Shown piece by piece: positions 7,572-15,343 of a DNA stretch of 27,536 bases (position 1 is its first letter; each line of letters opens with the position of its first letter). The notes under the pieces are model-generated. The model was not told the origin of the DNA. It worked only from the letters and a program-made list of their open reading frames with translations, and did not search any database. Position numbers and translations under genes: made by a program. Origin of the DNA: Peptococcaceae bacterium (GTDB lineage Bacteria; Bacillota; DSM-12270; Thermacetogeniales; Thermacetogeniaceae); assembly GCA_003160265.1 (NCBI GenBank), contig PLQY01000001.1:1-27536 (forward strand), read 5' to 3'.

Positions 7572-7604
7572 TAATTCAAACGTAGCGAAGCGAAGTTTGA
7601 ATTA
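7572..7604. repeat. 10-bp perfect inverted repeat, first of three in the gap
   Basis: TAATTCAAAC (7572-7581) and GTTTGAATTA (7595-7604) are perfect inverse complements around a 13-base loop. The right half includes an 18-base stretch (7585-7602) that recurs exactly at 16713-16730. The stem starts 7 bases after the stop codon of the UbiA-family gene but has no T run, so it is a poor terminator. Confidence 0.7.
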
Positions 7605-7671
7605 GCCATGTGCCTGTCCAGCACTCATATTGCGTAAGCAATAGTATTGAGTGCTGGACAAATGGCACGGC
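7605..7671. repeat. 67-base long palindrome
   Basis: The core stem TGTCCAGCACTCA (7615-7627) pairs perfectly with 7648-7660. Inside it TATTGC (7628-7633) pairs with GCAATA (7638-7643) around GTAA. Outside it GTGCC (7610-7614) pairs with GGCAC (7664-7668), and GCC with GGC close the ends. This gives 27 pairs with only small bulges. Such structures occur at IS200/IS605-type ends and in palindromic non-autonomous elements. No transposase lies beside it. Confidence 0.7.
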
Positions 7672-7681
7672 AGATAATTCA

Positions 7682-7782
7682 TTTAACTTCGCCGCCAATC
7701 AGAGGGAGATTGAACTCACCCTGATTACCCTATCTTGAACCCACCGCCTAAAGAGGCGGGGGGACTTCTAGGCGAAGTTAAA
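7682..7782. mobile_element. 101-base element with 12-bp perfect terminal inverted repeats (MITE-like)
   Basis: TTTAACTTCGCC (7682-7693) and GGCGAAGTTAAA (7771-7782) are perfect inverse complements bounding 77 bases. The interior has AATCA/TGATT and GGG/CCC pairs (7698-7726) and a hairpin CCGCCT-AAAG-AGGCGG (7744-7759). The latter is flanked by GAACCCA and GGGACTTC and resembles IS200/IS605 right-end hairpins. No flanking duplication was seen. The right end abuts the GGGAGA ribosome binding site of the next gene. Non-autonomous mobility is inferred from structure only. Confidence 0.45.
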
Positions 7783-7794
7783 GGGAGATAAACC

Positions 7795-8928
7795 ATGCAC
7801 ACCGGTGAAAAGGTCAAGATTGCCGCCCTGTATACCAGCCCGTCAAATGTGCTGGATGACTATGCCAGGTTGCTCGATCTGGCGGGGCTGACCACCGCGC
7901 TGGACCCCGCCCGCGAAACCGTCATCAAGCTCAACCTCTCCTGGACGAAATACTTCCCGGCCTGCTCCACGGAGCCCTGGCAGTTGGACGGGGTGTTGGG
8001 CGGCATGTTGCAGTCCGGTTTTGCCCCGGAGCGCTTGATACCGGTGGAGAACAAGACGGTGGTTACCAACCCGCTCAAGGGTGCTGCCAACAACGCCTGG
8101 CTGCCGGTGCTCGACCGCTACGGCCTGTCCTTCACTCCCCTGCCCGGGGTCAAGTGGGTGCTCTTCCGCCCGAAGCGCAAGCTGCTGATGTTGGACAAGA
8201 TCTTTCCGGACGGGATCTACATTCCGGAGTTGTTCATCGGCAGGCAGGTGCTTCATCTGCCCACCCTGAAGACGCACGGCCACAGCATCACCACCGGGGC
8301 GATCAAGAACTCCTTCGGCGGCCTGCTGCAGGAGGTGCGCCACTATTGCCACAAGCATATCCACGAGGTGCTGGCCGACCTGATGGTCCTGCAGCAGGAG
8401 ATCCACACCGGGATCTTCGCCGTGATGGACGGGACGGTGGCCGGTGACGGGGCGGGGCCGCGGACGATGGTACCCAGGATCAAGAACATCATCCTGGCGG
8501 GGGCGGACTCAGTGGCGTTGGACGCCGTGGCTGCCCGGTTGATGGGCTTCGACCCGTTGGAGATCCCCTACCTGCGCCTCTGTCAGGAACTGGGGCTGGG
8601 GGTGGCCGACCCAGGCAGAATCGAACTGGTCGGGGATGATATCGAGGGGGTCAACTTCGGCTTCCAGGCGAAGCGCAGTTTCGTGATCTGGGGCGACCAG
8701 ATGCTGCGGCGCGGCCCGTTGCAGCCTTTGGAGCGCCTGCTGCTGCACACGAAATTGGTCGGTTGGGCGCCGCTGGCCTCGAGCATCTATCACGACCTGT
8801 GTTGGTACCCTACGGTAGGGCAGCGCCGCATCCGGGAGTTCCTGGAGACCGGTTGGGGAGAGCTGTTTCTCAAGTATCGCGACAAAGCCTTGGCTGCTGC
8901 TCCGCTGAACCAACATATAGGAACGTGA
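7795..8928 (+). CDS. DUF362 domain-containing protein
   Basis: This 377-residue cytoplasmic protein belongs to the DUF362 family (PF04015). Characteristic parts are VIKLNLSWTKYFPACSTEPW (residues about 43-62), the ENKTVVTNP region, LHLPTLKTHGHSITTGAIKN (about residues 152-171), the AVMDGTVAGDGAGPRTM turn, and LAGADSVALDAVAARLMGFD. The four-cysteine ferredoxin modules attached to some DUF362 proteins are absent. The biochemical role of the family is unsettled. ATG 7795 lies 6 bases after GGGAGA. The GT-C gene begins 6 bases after its stop, so the two are probably co-transcribed, and the UbiA-family gene is the upstream neighbour. That suggests a role with a membrane lipid-sugar pathway, but the sequence shows no specific reaction. 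Confidence 0.85.
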   Translation: MHTGEKVKIAALYTSPSNVLDDYARLLDLAGLTTALDPARETVIKLNLSWTKYFPACSTEPWQLDGVLGGMLQSGFAPERLIPVENKTVVTNPLKGAANNAWLPVLDRYGLSFTPLPGVKWVLFRPKRKLLMLDKIFPDGIYIPELFIGRQVLHLPTLKTHGHSITTGAIKNSFGGLLQEVRHYCHKHIHEVLADLMVLQQEIHTGIFAVMDGTVAGDGAGPRTMVPRIKNIILAGADSVALDAVAARLMGFDPLEIPYLRLCQELGLGVADPGRIELVGDDIEGVNFGFQAKRSFVIWGDQMLRRGPLQPLERLLLHTKLVGWAPLASSIYHDLCWYPTVGQRRIREFLETGWGELFLKYRDKALAAAPLNQHIGT

Positions 8929-8934
8929 GCAATT

Positions 8935-10647
8935 GTGATGAGAAAGATGCAAGACAACTTGTCCGATTGGCCAGCCAGGGTCCTGCCGGGTGCGCTGCTG
9001 CTCCTGCTGGTGGCGGCCTTTGCCCTGGTTTACTGGCACACCTTCTACAAGGTCACCTTCCACGGGCTGTTCATCAACGATGCCTGGGATTACGCCAGCA
9101 TGGCCCGGAACATCGCTCTCGGGCGGGGGGTGCTCTCTGAATACTTGACCCCGCTTGGCCTGGCCCACCTGGGTGTACCCCAGCCGGACCTGTGGCGGGC
9201 GCCTCTCTGGCCGGTTTTGCTGGCCGTGTTTCAAAGAATATTCGGCTTCAAGGACGAGGTCTCGGCGCTAGCCGGCGGCGCCTGTTTCGGGGCGGGCGCC
9301 TGCATGGTATTCCTGCTGGGACGGCGCTGGTTCAACCTGCCGGTGGCTATAGCAGCTACATTATTGTACATCTTCAGCAGCCAGTTGTTGATCTTCAGCG
9401 ACTCAGGACTTACCGAACCCCTGTCGGTGCTGTTGATGCTGGTCTGGTTCTACCTGCTCACCGGGCCGCAAGCGGATGCCTGGTGGCAGCCCCTGCTGGC
9501 CGGGGCGGCGGGCGGCCTGTTTTACCTGGCCCGCTACAATGCCGGCCTCTTTTTTCTCCCGGGCCTGGTCTACATCTGGTGGCGCCGGTTCCGGTCAATA
9601 CCAGGGAGTGGACCGGCTGGCGCCCGGGCAAGAGTGGGACAGGCCCTGATCAAGCCGGCCGTGCTGTTTGGCCTGGGTATCTTGCTGGTGACGGGACCCT
9701 GGCTCGCCCGCAACTATGTCCTCACCGGCAGCCCCCTCTTCACCCTGCAAAAATACGAACCGGCCATGTTCACCGCCACCTACCCGCAGTATAGCCTCTA
9801 CATGCTGCCGGAGCGGATCGACGTGGCCGGCTTTATTCGCAGCCACCTGCCCGAAATGGCTGCCAAGGTGGCTGCCGCCTGGGCGGAATATCGGCATGAT
9901 TTCTTCACTCCGGCGTTCAGCGGTGTCGCCCCGGGGGTCATGATCCTGTTCCTGCTGTCGCTGCTGCTTCCGCTTGGCCTATGGTTCCCGTCCCAACGGG
10001 GCGTGCGCCCGCTGCTGGCAACCTGCTACCTGCTGCAGTTGGTGGTTCTGCTGCCGTTGCACTACATCGACCGCCTCTTTATCATCTTCGCCCCCCTGTT
10101 CATGCTCTACGCCGCGGGTGGCGTCTGGGCACTGGGCCGGCTGGTGGCGGCGGGGATCTGGGGGTGGCTGCGGCACCCGCCGGAGGCGCCCGGCTTACAG
10201 CAGGTGCTGGGGCGCGGATCCCCGCTTGTTGTGGCGGTGGCCCTGCTCGTCCTGGCCATTTTTACTTTTGCCGGCGTACGGGCCAACTACCCCAATTTCC
10301 ACCCCCCGTCCGAGGGGCCGCATCCCATGTCCATGTGGGGGGGGCAACACCTGCATGATGTCCAGGACAGCCTGACCGGGGACCAGGTGGTGGTCTCCGA
10401 CATCGGCCAGTTCTTTGCCTGGTACGGCGACCGCTACGCCTGTAAACTTCCCCTGTCGCCGCAGTTGCTGCCGCGGCTCGGGGCCCTCGCTCCAATCCGG
10501 GCGATCTTCCTGTCCCACTGGATCACCTGGGACACGCCCGAGCTGGACCCGGCCTGGCTGGCCGTCTACCGGACCAGGCCGGCACAGGTGGAAGGGTTCG
10601 TCCTGTATCGGATCTATCCCGATGGCAGCTTGCTGTATGTGAGGTGA
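8935..10647 (+). CDS. GT-C (GT39/ArnT-like) membrane glycosyltransferase
   Basis: This 570-residue membrane protein has about ten to twelve hydrophobic segments and the GT-C fold signature. After the first membrane helix (residues about 17-36), a periplasm-facing loop contains INDAWDYASMARNIALGRG, where the acidic residues match the catalytic loop of GT39/GT83 enzymes. PDLWRAPLWPVLLAVFQRIFG and later SDSGLTEPLSVLLMLVWF are also typical. The C-terminal portion after about residue 460 is a soluble extracytoplasmic domain. Such enzymes move one sugar from a polyprenyl-phosphate carrier to protein, lipid or polysaccharide outside the membrane. A carrier-linked sugar could be supplied through the UbiA-family enzyme two genes upstream. 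The start is GTG 8935 or ATG 8938, and the ribosome binding site is weak (AGGA at 8919). Acceptor unknown. Confidence 0.82.
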   Translation: MMRKMQDNLSDWPARVLPGALLLLLVAAFALVYWHTFYKVTFHGLFINDAWDYASMARNIALGRGVLSEYLTPLGLAHLGVPQPDLWRAPLWPVLLAVFQRIFGFKDEVSALAGGACFGAGACMVFLLGRRWFNLPVAIAATLLYIFSSQLLIFSDSGLTEPLSVLLMLVWFYLLTGPQADAWWQPLLAGAAGGLFYLARYNAGLFFLPGLVYIWWRRFRSIPGSGPAGARARVGQALIKPAVLFGLGILLVTGPWLARNYVLTGSPLFTLQKYEPAMFTATYPQYSLYMLPERIDVAGFIRSHLPEMAAKVAAAWAEYRHDFFTPAFSGVAPGVMILFLLSLLLPLGLWFPSQRGVRPLLATCYLLQLVVLLPLHYIDRLFIIFAPLFMLYAAGGVWALGRLVAAGIWGWLRHPPEAPGLQQVLGRGSPLVVAVALLVLAIFTFAGVRANYPNFHPPSEGPHPMSMWGGQHLHDVQDSLTGDQVVVSDIGQFFAWYGDRYACKLPLSPQLLPRLGALAPIRAIFLSHWITWDTPELDPAWLAVYRTRPAQVEGFVLYRIYPDGSLLYVR

Positions 10648-10659
10648 GAAGTGACGGGT

Positions 10660-10686
10660 GACCGCCCTGGCGGGCGCGGGCGCGGA
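10660..10686. repeat. GC-rich hairpin repeat, intergenic copy
   Basis: The sequence runs GACCGCC-CT-GGCGGG and then GGGCGCGGA. It aligns, with changes in and around the loop, to the copies at 15402-15432 and 27096-27125 (CCGC, loop, GCGGG, then GGGCG and GGA). It starts 13 bases after the GT-C gene stop and has no T run, so it is unlikely to be a terminator. Confidence 0.4.
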
Positions 10687-10719
10687 AAAAGGAAGGCAGC
10701 GTGGGAAGGATTTGGCCGG

Positions 10720-10747
10720 TTGCTGTAGAAATCGAATATGTTAGAAT
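10720..10747 (+). promoter_or_regulatory. Possible promoter of the csaB glycan cluster
   Basis: TTGCTG (10720-10725), a 16-base spacer and TAGAAT (10742-10747) fit a sigma-A promoter moderately well. It lies about 95 bases before csaB in the 194-base gap after the GT-C gene. It would drive the polysaccharide cluster as a unit separate from the upstream genes. Confidence 0.4.
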
Positions 10748-10841
10748 AAACCGTGAGTCGTGCAAGAGGCGGAGATAGGACTGAATGCCTGGAGCTGTTA
10801 TTTCCACGCACTCTTGCCATTTTTAAAAAGAAGGTGTAACG

Positions 10842-12266
10842 GTGCTGCGGATTGCAGTTTCCGGTTATTACGGGTTCAAGAACGCTGGCGATGATGCCAT
10901 ACTCATGGCTCTGGTGACTACCATCCGGGCGTTGGCGCCTGGAGCGGAGATCACCGTCTTATCGCACTCCCCTGCGGAGACCCGGCAGTTGTATGGGGTC
11001 AGGGCGATCAACCGCTGGAACCCCTTCGGCATCATCTGGACGCTGCTGCGCTCGGACCTGCTGCTGTCCGGTGGCGGCGGGCTGCTTCAAGACGTGACCG
11101 GCGTCCGCAGCATCTGCTACTACCTGGTGGTGGTCGCACTGGCCTTGGCCGTGGGAAAGCCGGTGGTGTACTATGCCCAGGGGGTTGGCCCCGTGCGCAC
11201 CCGCTTTGGGCGCTGGCTGACCAGGATAGTTTCCAACCGGGTCGACCTGATCACCGTTAGGGATCAGGCATCCAGAGACGATCTTCTCGCCATGGGCATC
11301 TGCCGCCCGCCACTGGTGGTTACCGCCGATCCGGTGCTGGCCCTCAACCCGTCTCAGATCAACAATGCCGGCGGCGCTGAGTTGTTGGAGACGTTGCGCC
11401 TTCAGGGGCGTTTGGAAAGGAAGGGCACTGAGGGCATGGCTGGAGAGCAGTCGGTGCCTGTCTCCCCTGCTGGAGAGGAAGAGCCGGCTGTACCCAACAC
11501 TCAAGGCACACAGGATAGTGGTATCCTAACACACCATTCAGCTTCAATACCTGATCCCAAAGAGATGCATCCGCCCCGTGCCGGGCATGGACCTGGCGCC
11601 GGGAACGCCGGGCACCGGCTGGGGATCGTCGTCAGGGACTGGTCCGACGACGCTCGTTATAAGAAATGCATTGCTGCCGTAGCCGACCGTTTTGTCCGGG
11701 ACGGCTGGGAGGCGATCCTGGTCCCCTTTCACTATCCGGCTGACGTCCAGGCATGCAATGATGTCTCCTTGCTGATGCAGGAGCCGGGCCTGCTGGTCGG
11801 CAACTGGTTGACGGTGGGGGCGCTGTTCGGGCTGCTGGGAGAGCTGGACCTGGTGCTGGCCATGCGGCTGCACGCCATCGTCATGGCGTCGGTGATGCGG
11901 GTGCCTTGCGTGGGCATCTCTTACGACCCCAAGGTGGAGCGCTTCCTGGAGCTGACCGGCCAGCCCAATGCCGGCAGTACGACCAGCCTGGAAGAGGAGC
12001 AGCTCTACCGGATGCTGCTGGATACCTGGGAGCGGCGCCAGGAGATCGCTGCCAACCTGGACAAGGTACTGGCCTACCTGAGACAGCAGGCCTGGGAGAC
12101 CGCCAGCCTGACCCTGAGCGTGTTCTACGCCCGCTTTCCCAAGAAGCGCAGAGAACCGGGACGTCCCGCCGGCCGCGCCCGTGCCGGGGCGCCCGCTGGA
12201 CCCGGCACCGCCGGAGAGACGCCGCGAGGATCGACCGCGGGCAGAAATAGGAATGCCAAGCAATGA
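10842..12266 (+). CDS. csaB: Polysaccharide pyruvyl transferase CsaB
   Basis: CsaB adds ketal pyruvate to the secondary cell-wall polysaccharide that surface-layer proteins bind. This 474-residue protein shows the family opening RIAVSGYYGFKNAGDDAIL, SDLLLSGGGGLLQDVTG, KPVVYYAQGVGPV, and the C-terminal AMRLHAIVMASVMRVPCVGISYDPKVERFLE. Usual length is about 360-380 residues. The excess sits in a low-complexity insertion at residues about 185-258 and a basic, Gly/Ala/Pro-rich tail from about residue 436. The start is GTG 10842, 5 bases after AAGGTG. It heads a cluster of glycosyltransferases and a polymerase-like protein, which fits wall polysaccharide synthesis. No SLH-domain protein lies in the window, so the protein that would bind the pyruvylated glycan is elsewhere, or the PF07833 proteins take that role. 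Confidence 0.9.
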   Translation: MLRIAVSGYYGFKNAGDDAILMALVTTIRALAPGAEITVLSHSPAETRQLYGVRAINRWNPFGIIWTLLRSDLLLSGGGGLLQDVTGVRSICYYLVVVALALAVGKPVVYYAQGVGPVRTRFGRWLTRIVSNRVDLITVRDQASRDDLLAMGICRPPLVVTADPVLALNPSQINNAGGAELLETLRLQGRLERKGTEGMAGEQSVPVSPAGEEEPAVPNTQGTQDSGILTHHSASIPDPKEMHPPRAGHGPGAGNAGHRLGIVVRDWSDDARYKKCIAAVADRFVRDGWEAILVPFHYPADVQACNDVSLLMQEPGLLVGNWLTVGALFGLLGELDLVLAMRLHAIVMASVMRVPCVGISYDPKVERFLELTGQPNAGSTTSLEEEQLYRMLLDTWERRQEIAANLDKVLAYLRQQAWETASLTLSVFYARFPKKRREPGRPAGRARAGAPAGPGTAGETPRGSTAGRNRNAKQ

Positions 12267-12322
12267 TCAGGCTGGTTCAATAATTTGAAAAATCAGGCAA
12301 TTGCCAGGAGAACTCGTAACCG

Positions 12323-13453
12323 ATGAATAAAGCGACAGTTTTGCTCGCGACCATGCAACTGGATATCGGCGGGGCAGAGACTCACGTGGTCGACCTGGCC
12401 TGTCACCTGACTGAGTTGGGGTACCGGGTACTGGTGGCCTCCAACGGCGGTTGCTACGTGGAGAGACTGACGGCCTGTGGCGTGCCTCACTACCAGGTTC
12501 CCCTGTACGACAACAAGCCGGCTCTATTGTGGCGGTCTGTCTGGGCAATGCGCCGTATCGTCAGGGATGAGCAGGTTGACCTGATCCACTCCCATGCCAG
12601 GGTCCCCGCCTTCGTAACGGCGGTGATGGGTAGGCCGAAGCAGGTACATTTCGTCACCACCGCCCACTACAACTTCAAAGGGTTGTGGTACCTGTCCCGC
12701 TGGGGCGAGAAGACCATCGCCGTCAGCGAGGACATCAGGGATTACCTGATCGATTACTTCCGGGTGTCTCCCGAGCGGATCGTGGTCATTCCCAACGGTG
12801 TGGACACCGACTGGTTCAGCCCCGGCTGCTGCTCTAGCGGGCGCGGCGCGGAGACTGCAGAGTCCGGGCAACCTTGGCCGACGGCCAGGATTGCCATGGT
12901 CAGCCGGATGGACGGGCATCTGTCTGACGTGGCGGTGAACCTGATCTCCGCCTGTGAGCAGGTCTACGACCGGTGGCCGCTGCAGCTCCTGATCGCCGGT
13001 GGCGGGGACAACCTGGACCCTGTATCCGCCAGGGCGGCGGCCTGCAACGAGCGCCTGGGGAAGACGGTCGTTTCGGTATTGGGCTCCCGCACGGATATCA
13101 GCCGCATCCTGACGGCCAGCGACCTGGTGGTGGGGGTCAGCAGGGTGGCCATGGAGGCCATGTCCTGCGCCAAGCCGGTGATCCTGGCTGGGCCGCAGGG
13201 GTTTGGCGGCCTGCTGGCGCCGGACCGTGTCGCCCAGTTCAAGGAGGACAACTTTACCGCCCGGGGGCAGAGCGCTGCCGTCACCGTGCCCAGGCTGGTG
13301 GATGCTCTGGAGGAGTTCTTTGCCAAGCCTCCCGAATGGCGCCACAGCACCGGGCAGTTCCTGCGCCAGTTGGTGATCTCCGAGTACAGCAGCCAGCGGA
13401 TGGCGGAGCGGGTGGCCGGGGTCTACGAAGAGGTTCTAAACCCCTTGAAATGA
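12323..13453 (+). CDS. GT4-family glycosyltransferase
   Basis: This 376-residue protein has a GT-B fold of family GT4. The N-terminal acceptor domain begins ATMQLDIGGAETHVVDLACHLTELGYRV, with the G-G-A-E motif. HSHARVPAF and AVSEDIRDYLIDYFRVSPERIVVIPNGVD mark the end of the first domain. The donor-binding C-terminal half carries AMVSRMDG, LLIAGGGD and VLGSRTDISRILTASDLVVGVSRVAMEAMSCAKPVI. The usual E-x7-E pair is changed: its first glutamate position lies in GVSR, while the second (MEAMSCAKP) is kept. That pattern occurs in some GT4 subgroups. It probably adds a sugar to the lipid-linked wall glycan on the cytoplasmic side. ATG 12323 is 12 bases after CAGGAG. A short Gly/Ser/Glu-rich insertion follows IPNGVDTDWFSPG. 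Confidence 0.88.
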   Translation: MNKATVLLATMQLDIGGAETHVVDLACHLTELGYRVLVASNGGCYVERLTACGVPHYQVPLYDNKPALLWRSVWAMRRIVRDEQVDLIHSHARVPAFVTAVMGRPKQVHFVTTAHYNFKGLWYLSRWGEKTIAVSEDIRDYLIDYFRVSPERIVVIPNGVDTDWFSPGCCSSGRGAETAESGQPWPTARIAMVSRMDGHLSDVAVNLISACEQVYDRWPLQLLIAGGGDNLDPVSARAAACNERLGKTVVSVLGSRTDISRILTASDLVVGVSRVAMEAMSCAKPVILAGPQGFGGLLAPDRVAQFKEDNFTARGQSAAVTVPRLVDALEEFFAKPPEWRHSTGQFLRQLVISEYSSQRMAERVAGVYEEVLNPLK

Positions 13454-13473
13454 GAACTGTCCGCTAACATAAT
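13445..13473 (+). promoter_or_regulatory. Possible internal promoter before the DUF4330 gene
   Basis: TTGAAA (13445-13450), a 17-base spacer and CATAAT (13468-13473) each differ from consensus by one base. The -35 box lies in the last codons of the GT4 gene. It could give extra transcription of the DUF4330, polymerase and second GT4 genes. Confidence 0.4.
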
Positions 13474-13508
13474 GCTATAAGATCACAAGAGAAAGGATGT
13501 CAATCTGG

Positions 13509-14000
13509 ATGAAACTGTGGGAAAAAGGGAAGTTGTTCGGTCTGCTGAACATCATCGACATCATCGTCATCCTGCTGGTAGTGGCGGCGGTGGTGGGAGT
13601 GGGGGCCAAAACCTCCGTCCTCAGGAAGATGACTGCGAAATCCACGGTCAGCCTTGTCAGAACGCAGGTCTTTATTGACGACATTCTCCCTGAATCTGCG
13701 GCGGTGCCTCAGGTCGGGGACATCGTCAGGGAGCTCAGTTCCGGCGAGGAGCTGGGTGTGGTCAAGGATGTCAAAGTCGAGGACCATGTGGAGAAGGCCT
13801 CTGACGCCCAGGGCAACTGGCACATGAATCCGGTTCCCGGCCGGAAGTCGGTGATCCTGACTCTGGAGGGCGACCTAGCTGCCTACAACAACCAGTTCCG
13901 GGTGGGGACGATGAACGTCAAGGTGGGCAGCAAGATCACCATTGACGGTGACTTTTACCAGTTCGACGGCGCCATCATCGAGGTCGAGGTAATCAAATGA
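13509..14000 (+). CDS. DUF4330 family membrane-anchored protein
   Basis: This 163-residue protein fits the DUF4330 family, which recurs in Bacillota wall-polysaccharide clusters between glycosyltransferases. A single membrane helix lies at residues about 11-33 (LLNIIDIIVILLVVAAVVGVG). It is followed by an extracytoplasmic beta-rich domain (VGDIVRELSSGEELGVVKDV, TLEGDLAAYNNQFRVGTMNVKVGSKITIDGDFYQFDGAIIEVEV). ATG 13509 is chosen because AGAAAGGA (13490-13497) then sits at normal distance. An in-frame ATG at 13497 overlaps that site. The last four bases, ATGA, overlap the next gene, pointing to translational coupling. Function is unknown. A scaffold or export accessory for the O-antigen-ligase-like partner is a guess from position. 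Confidence 0.82.
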   Translation: MKLWEKGKLFGLLNIIDIIVILLVVAAVVGVGAKTSVLRKMTAKSTVSLVRTQVFIDDILPESAAVPQVGDIVRELSSGEELGVVKDVKVEDHVEKASDAQGNWHMNPVPGRKSVILTLEGDLAAYNNQFRVGTMNVKVGSKITIDGDFYQFDGAIIEVEVIK

Positions 14001-15343
14001 GCGCGGCTGCTCTGACAGACCGTTGTGACCGTCTGTTCTCCGAATCGGCGCTTGTTGCCGTTTTCAAGGGGAGCCTGCTGTACCGGCTGACGGTGGGACG
14101 GGCGGAGTTTCTCGCCCTCTGCCTGATCACTCTGCTGATGCCCTTCGTCCCCGTGACCGCCTCCGCCGTGCTGATCCTGGCGGCGGGGTTGCTGTTCCTG
14201 GCCCGCGGGCTTTGGCGCAGGGTGCCGGCGTGGCGCGACCTGCTCCGGTTGCCACTGCTGGTGCCAATGCTGGCATTCCTGGCGGTGATGCTGCTGCTGA
14301 GCGCCTTTTCGGTGACTCGCCGGGAGAGCCTGCAGATCACCGCCCTGTTCGGCATTTATCTGGCCTTCTATTTAATGTGCCTGGCGGAGCTCAAAGACAA
14401 GCGGAAGATCTATGTACTGACCGTGATCTTCCTGGTCTCGGTTGCCCTGGAGGCCTGCTTCGGCCTCTACCAGAACTTTATCACCAGGCCGCCGGTCGAT
14501 CCCAGTTGGATCGACTCCGTGGCCTTTCCGAACATCACGGTGCGGGTCTTCGGCACCCTGGACAACCCCAACATTCTCGCCCAGTACCTGGTGCCGGGCA
14601 TCGTCATCGGCCTCGCCCTGGCGCTGTCGAAGGGCAGGAGGCTGTCCACCCGGGTGTTGTTCCTGGGTCTGGCGGGCGTCGCCGGGGCCTCCCTGGTCTA
14701 TACCTGGACGCGCATGGGCTGGCTCTCGTTGGGCGTGGCCATCGCCGTCTTCCTGCTGTTCTACGACTGGCGCCTGCTATTGTTGGCAGCGGCGGGGGTG
14801 GTCGCGGCGGTCTTTCTCAGGCCGGATCTGCTGTCCACCAGGCTGACCAGTATCCTCAACCTGTCCCAGGACTCGTCCATGTTTTATCGCTTCCAGATCT
14901 GGCAGGTGGCCGCACGTATGATCAGGGATTTCTGGTTCAGCGGGGTCGGCCCCGGGTCTGCCGCCTTCCAGTTGGTCTACAACAAGTACTATGCGGTTTA
15001 CGGGATGAGGGCCTACCATGCCCACAACCTGTACATCGAGTTGCTGGTGGAGTATGGGGTGTTCGGAACCCTGATCTTCCTCTGTCTGCTGGGCAGCTAC
15101 ATTGGCTACGCCCTGAAGCGGATTGCCCGGCAGCCGCGCACCCGGTTTGCCAGGATGGCGGCTATGGCAGCTATGGCGGGTATGGCCAGCTACCTGTTCA
15201 TGGGCCTCACGGAGGACTGCTGGTTCAACTTCAAGCTGGTGTTCCTGTTCTGGTTCCTGGTCTCCCTGACGGTGGCGTCTCTCCGGCTTCCTGAAGAGGA
15301 ACCGGGGACGGCATCCCTTGCTGACGGGGGGGCTGAAGACTGA
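13997..15343 (+). CDS. O-antigen ligase/polymerase-like membrane protein (Wzy_C family)
   Basis: This 448-residue protein has about ten to twelve hydrophobic segments and the Wzy_C/RfaL pattern (PF04932). A large external loop in the C-terminal half contains RFQIWQVAARMIRDFWFSGVGPGSAAF and the family hallmark YHAHNLYIELLVEYGVFGTLIF, whose histidine is the conserved catalytic-region residue. Such proteins move a glycan from undecaprenyl diphosphate to an acceptor, or polymerise repeat units, on the outer face of the membrane. Here it may polymerise or attach the wall glycan made by the neighbouring transferases. It overlaps the DUF4330 gene by four bases (ATGA) and the next GT4 gene by one base (TGATG), so the three are translationally coupled. 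Whether it acts as ligase or polymerase cannot be told from sequence. Confidence 0.88.
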   Translation: MSAAALTDRCDRLFSESALVAVFKGSLLYRLTVGRAEFLALCLITLLMPFVPVTASAVLILAAGLLFLARGLWRRVPAWRDLLRLPLLVPMLAFLAVMLLLSAFSVTRRESLQITALFGIYLAFYLMCLAELKDKRKIYVLTVIFLVSVALEACFGLYQNFITRPPVDPSWIDSVAFPNITVRVFGTLDNPNILAQYLVPGIVIGLALALSKGRRLSTRVLFLGLAGVAGASLVYTWTRMGWLSLGVAIAVFLLFYDWRLLLLAAAGVVAAVFLRPDLLSTRLTSILNLSQDSSMFYRFQIWQVAARMIRDFWFSGVGPGSAAFQLVYNKYYAVYGMRAYHAHNLYIELLVEYGVFGTLIFLCLLGSYIGYALKRIARQPRTRFARMAAMAAMAGMASYLFMGLTEDCWFNFKLVFLFWFLVSLTVASLRLPEEEPGTASLADGGAED

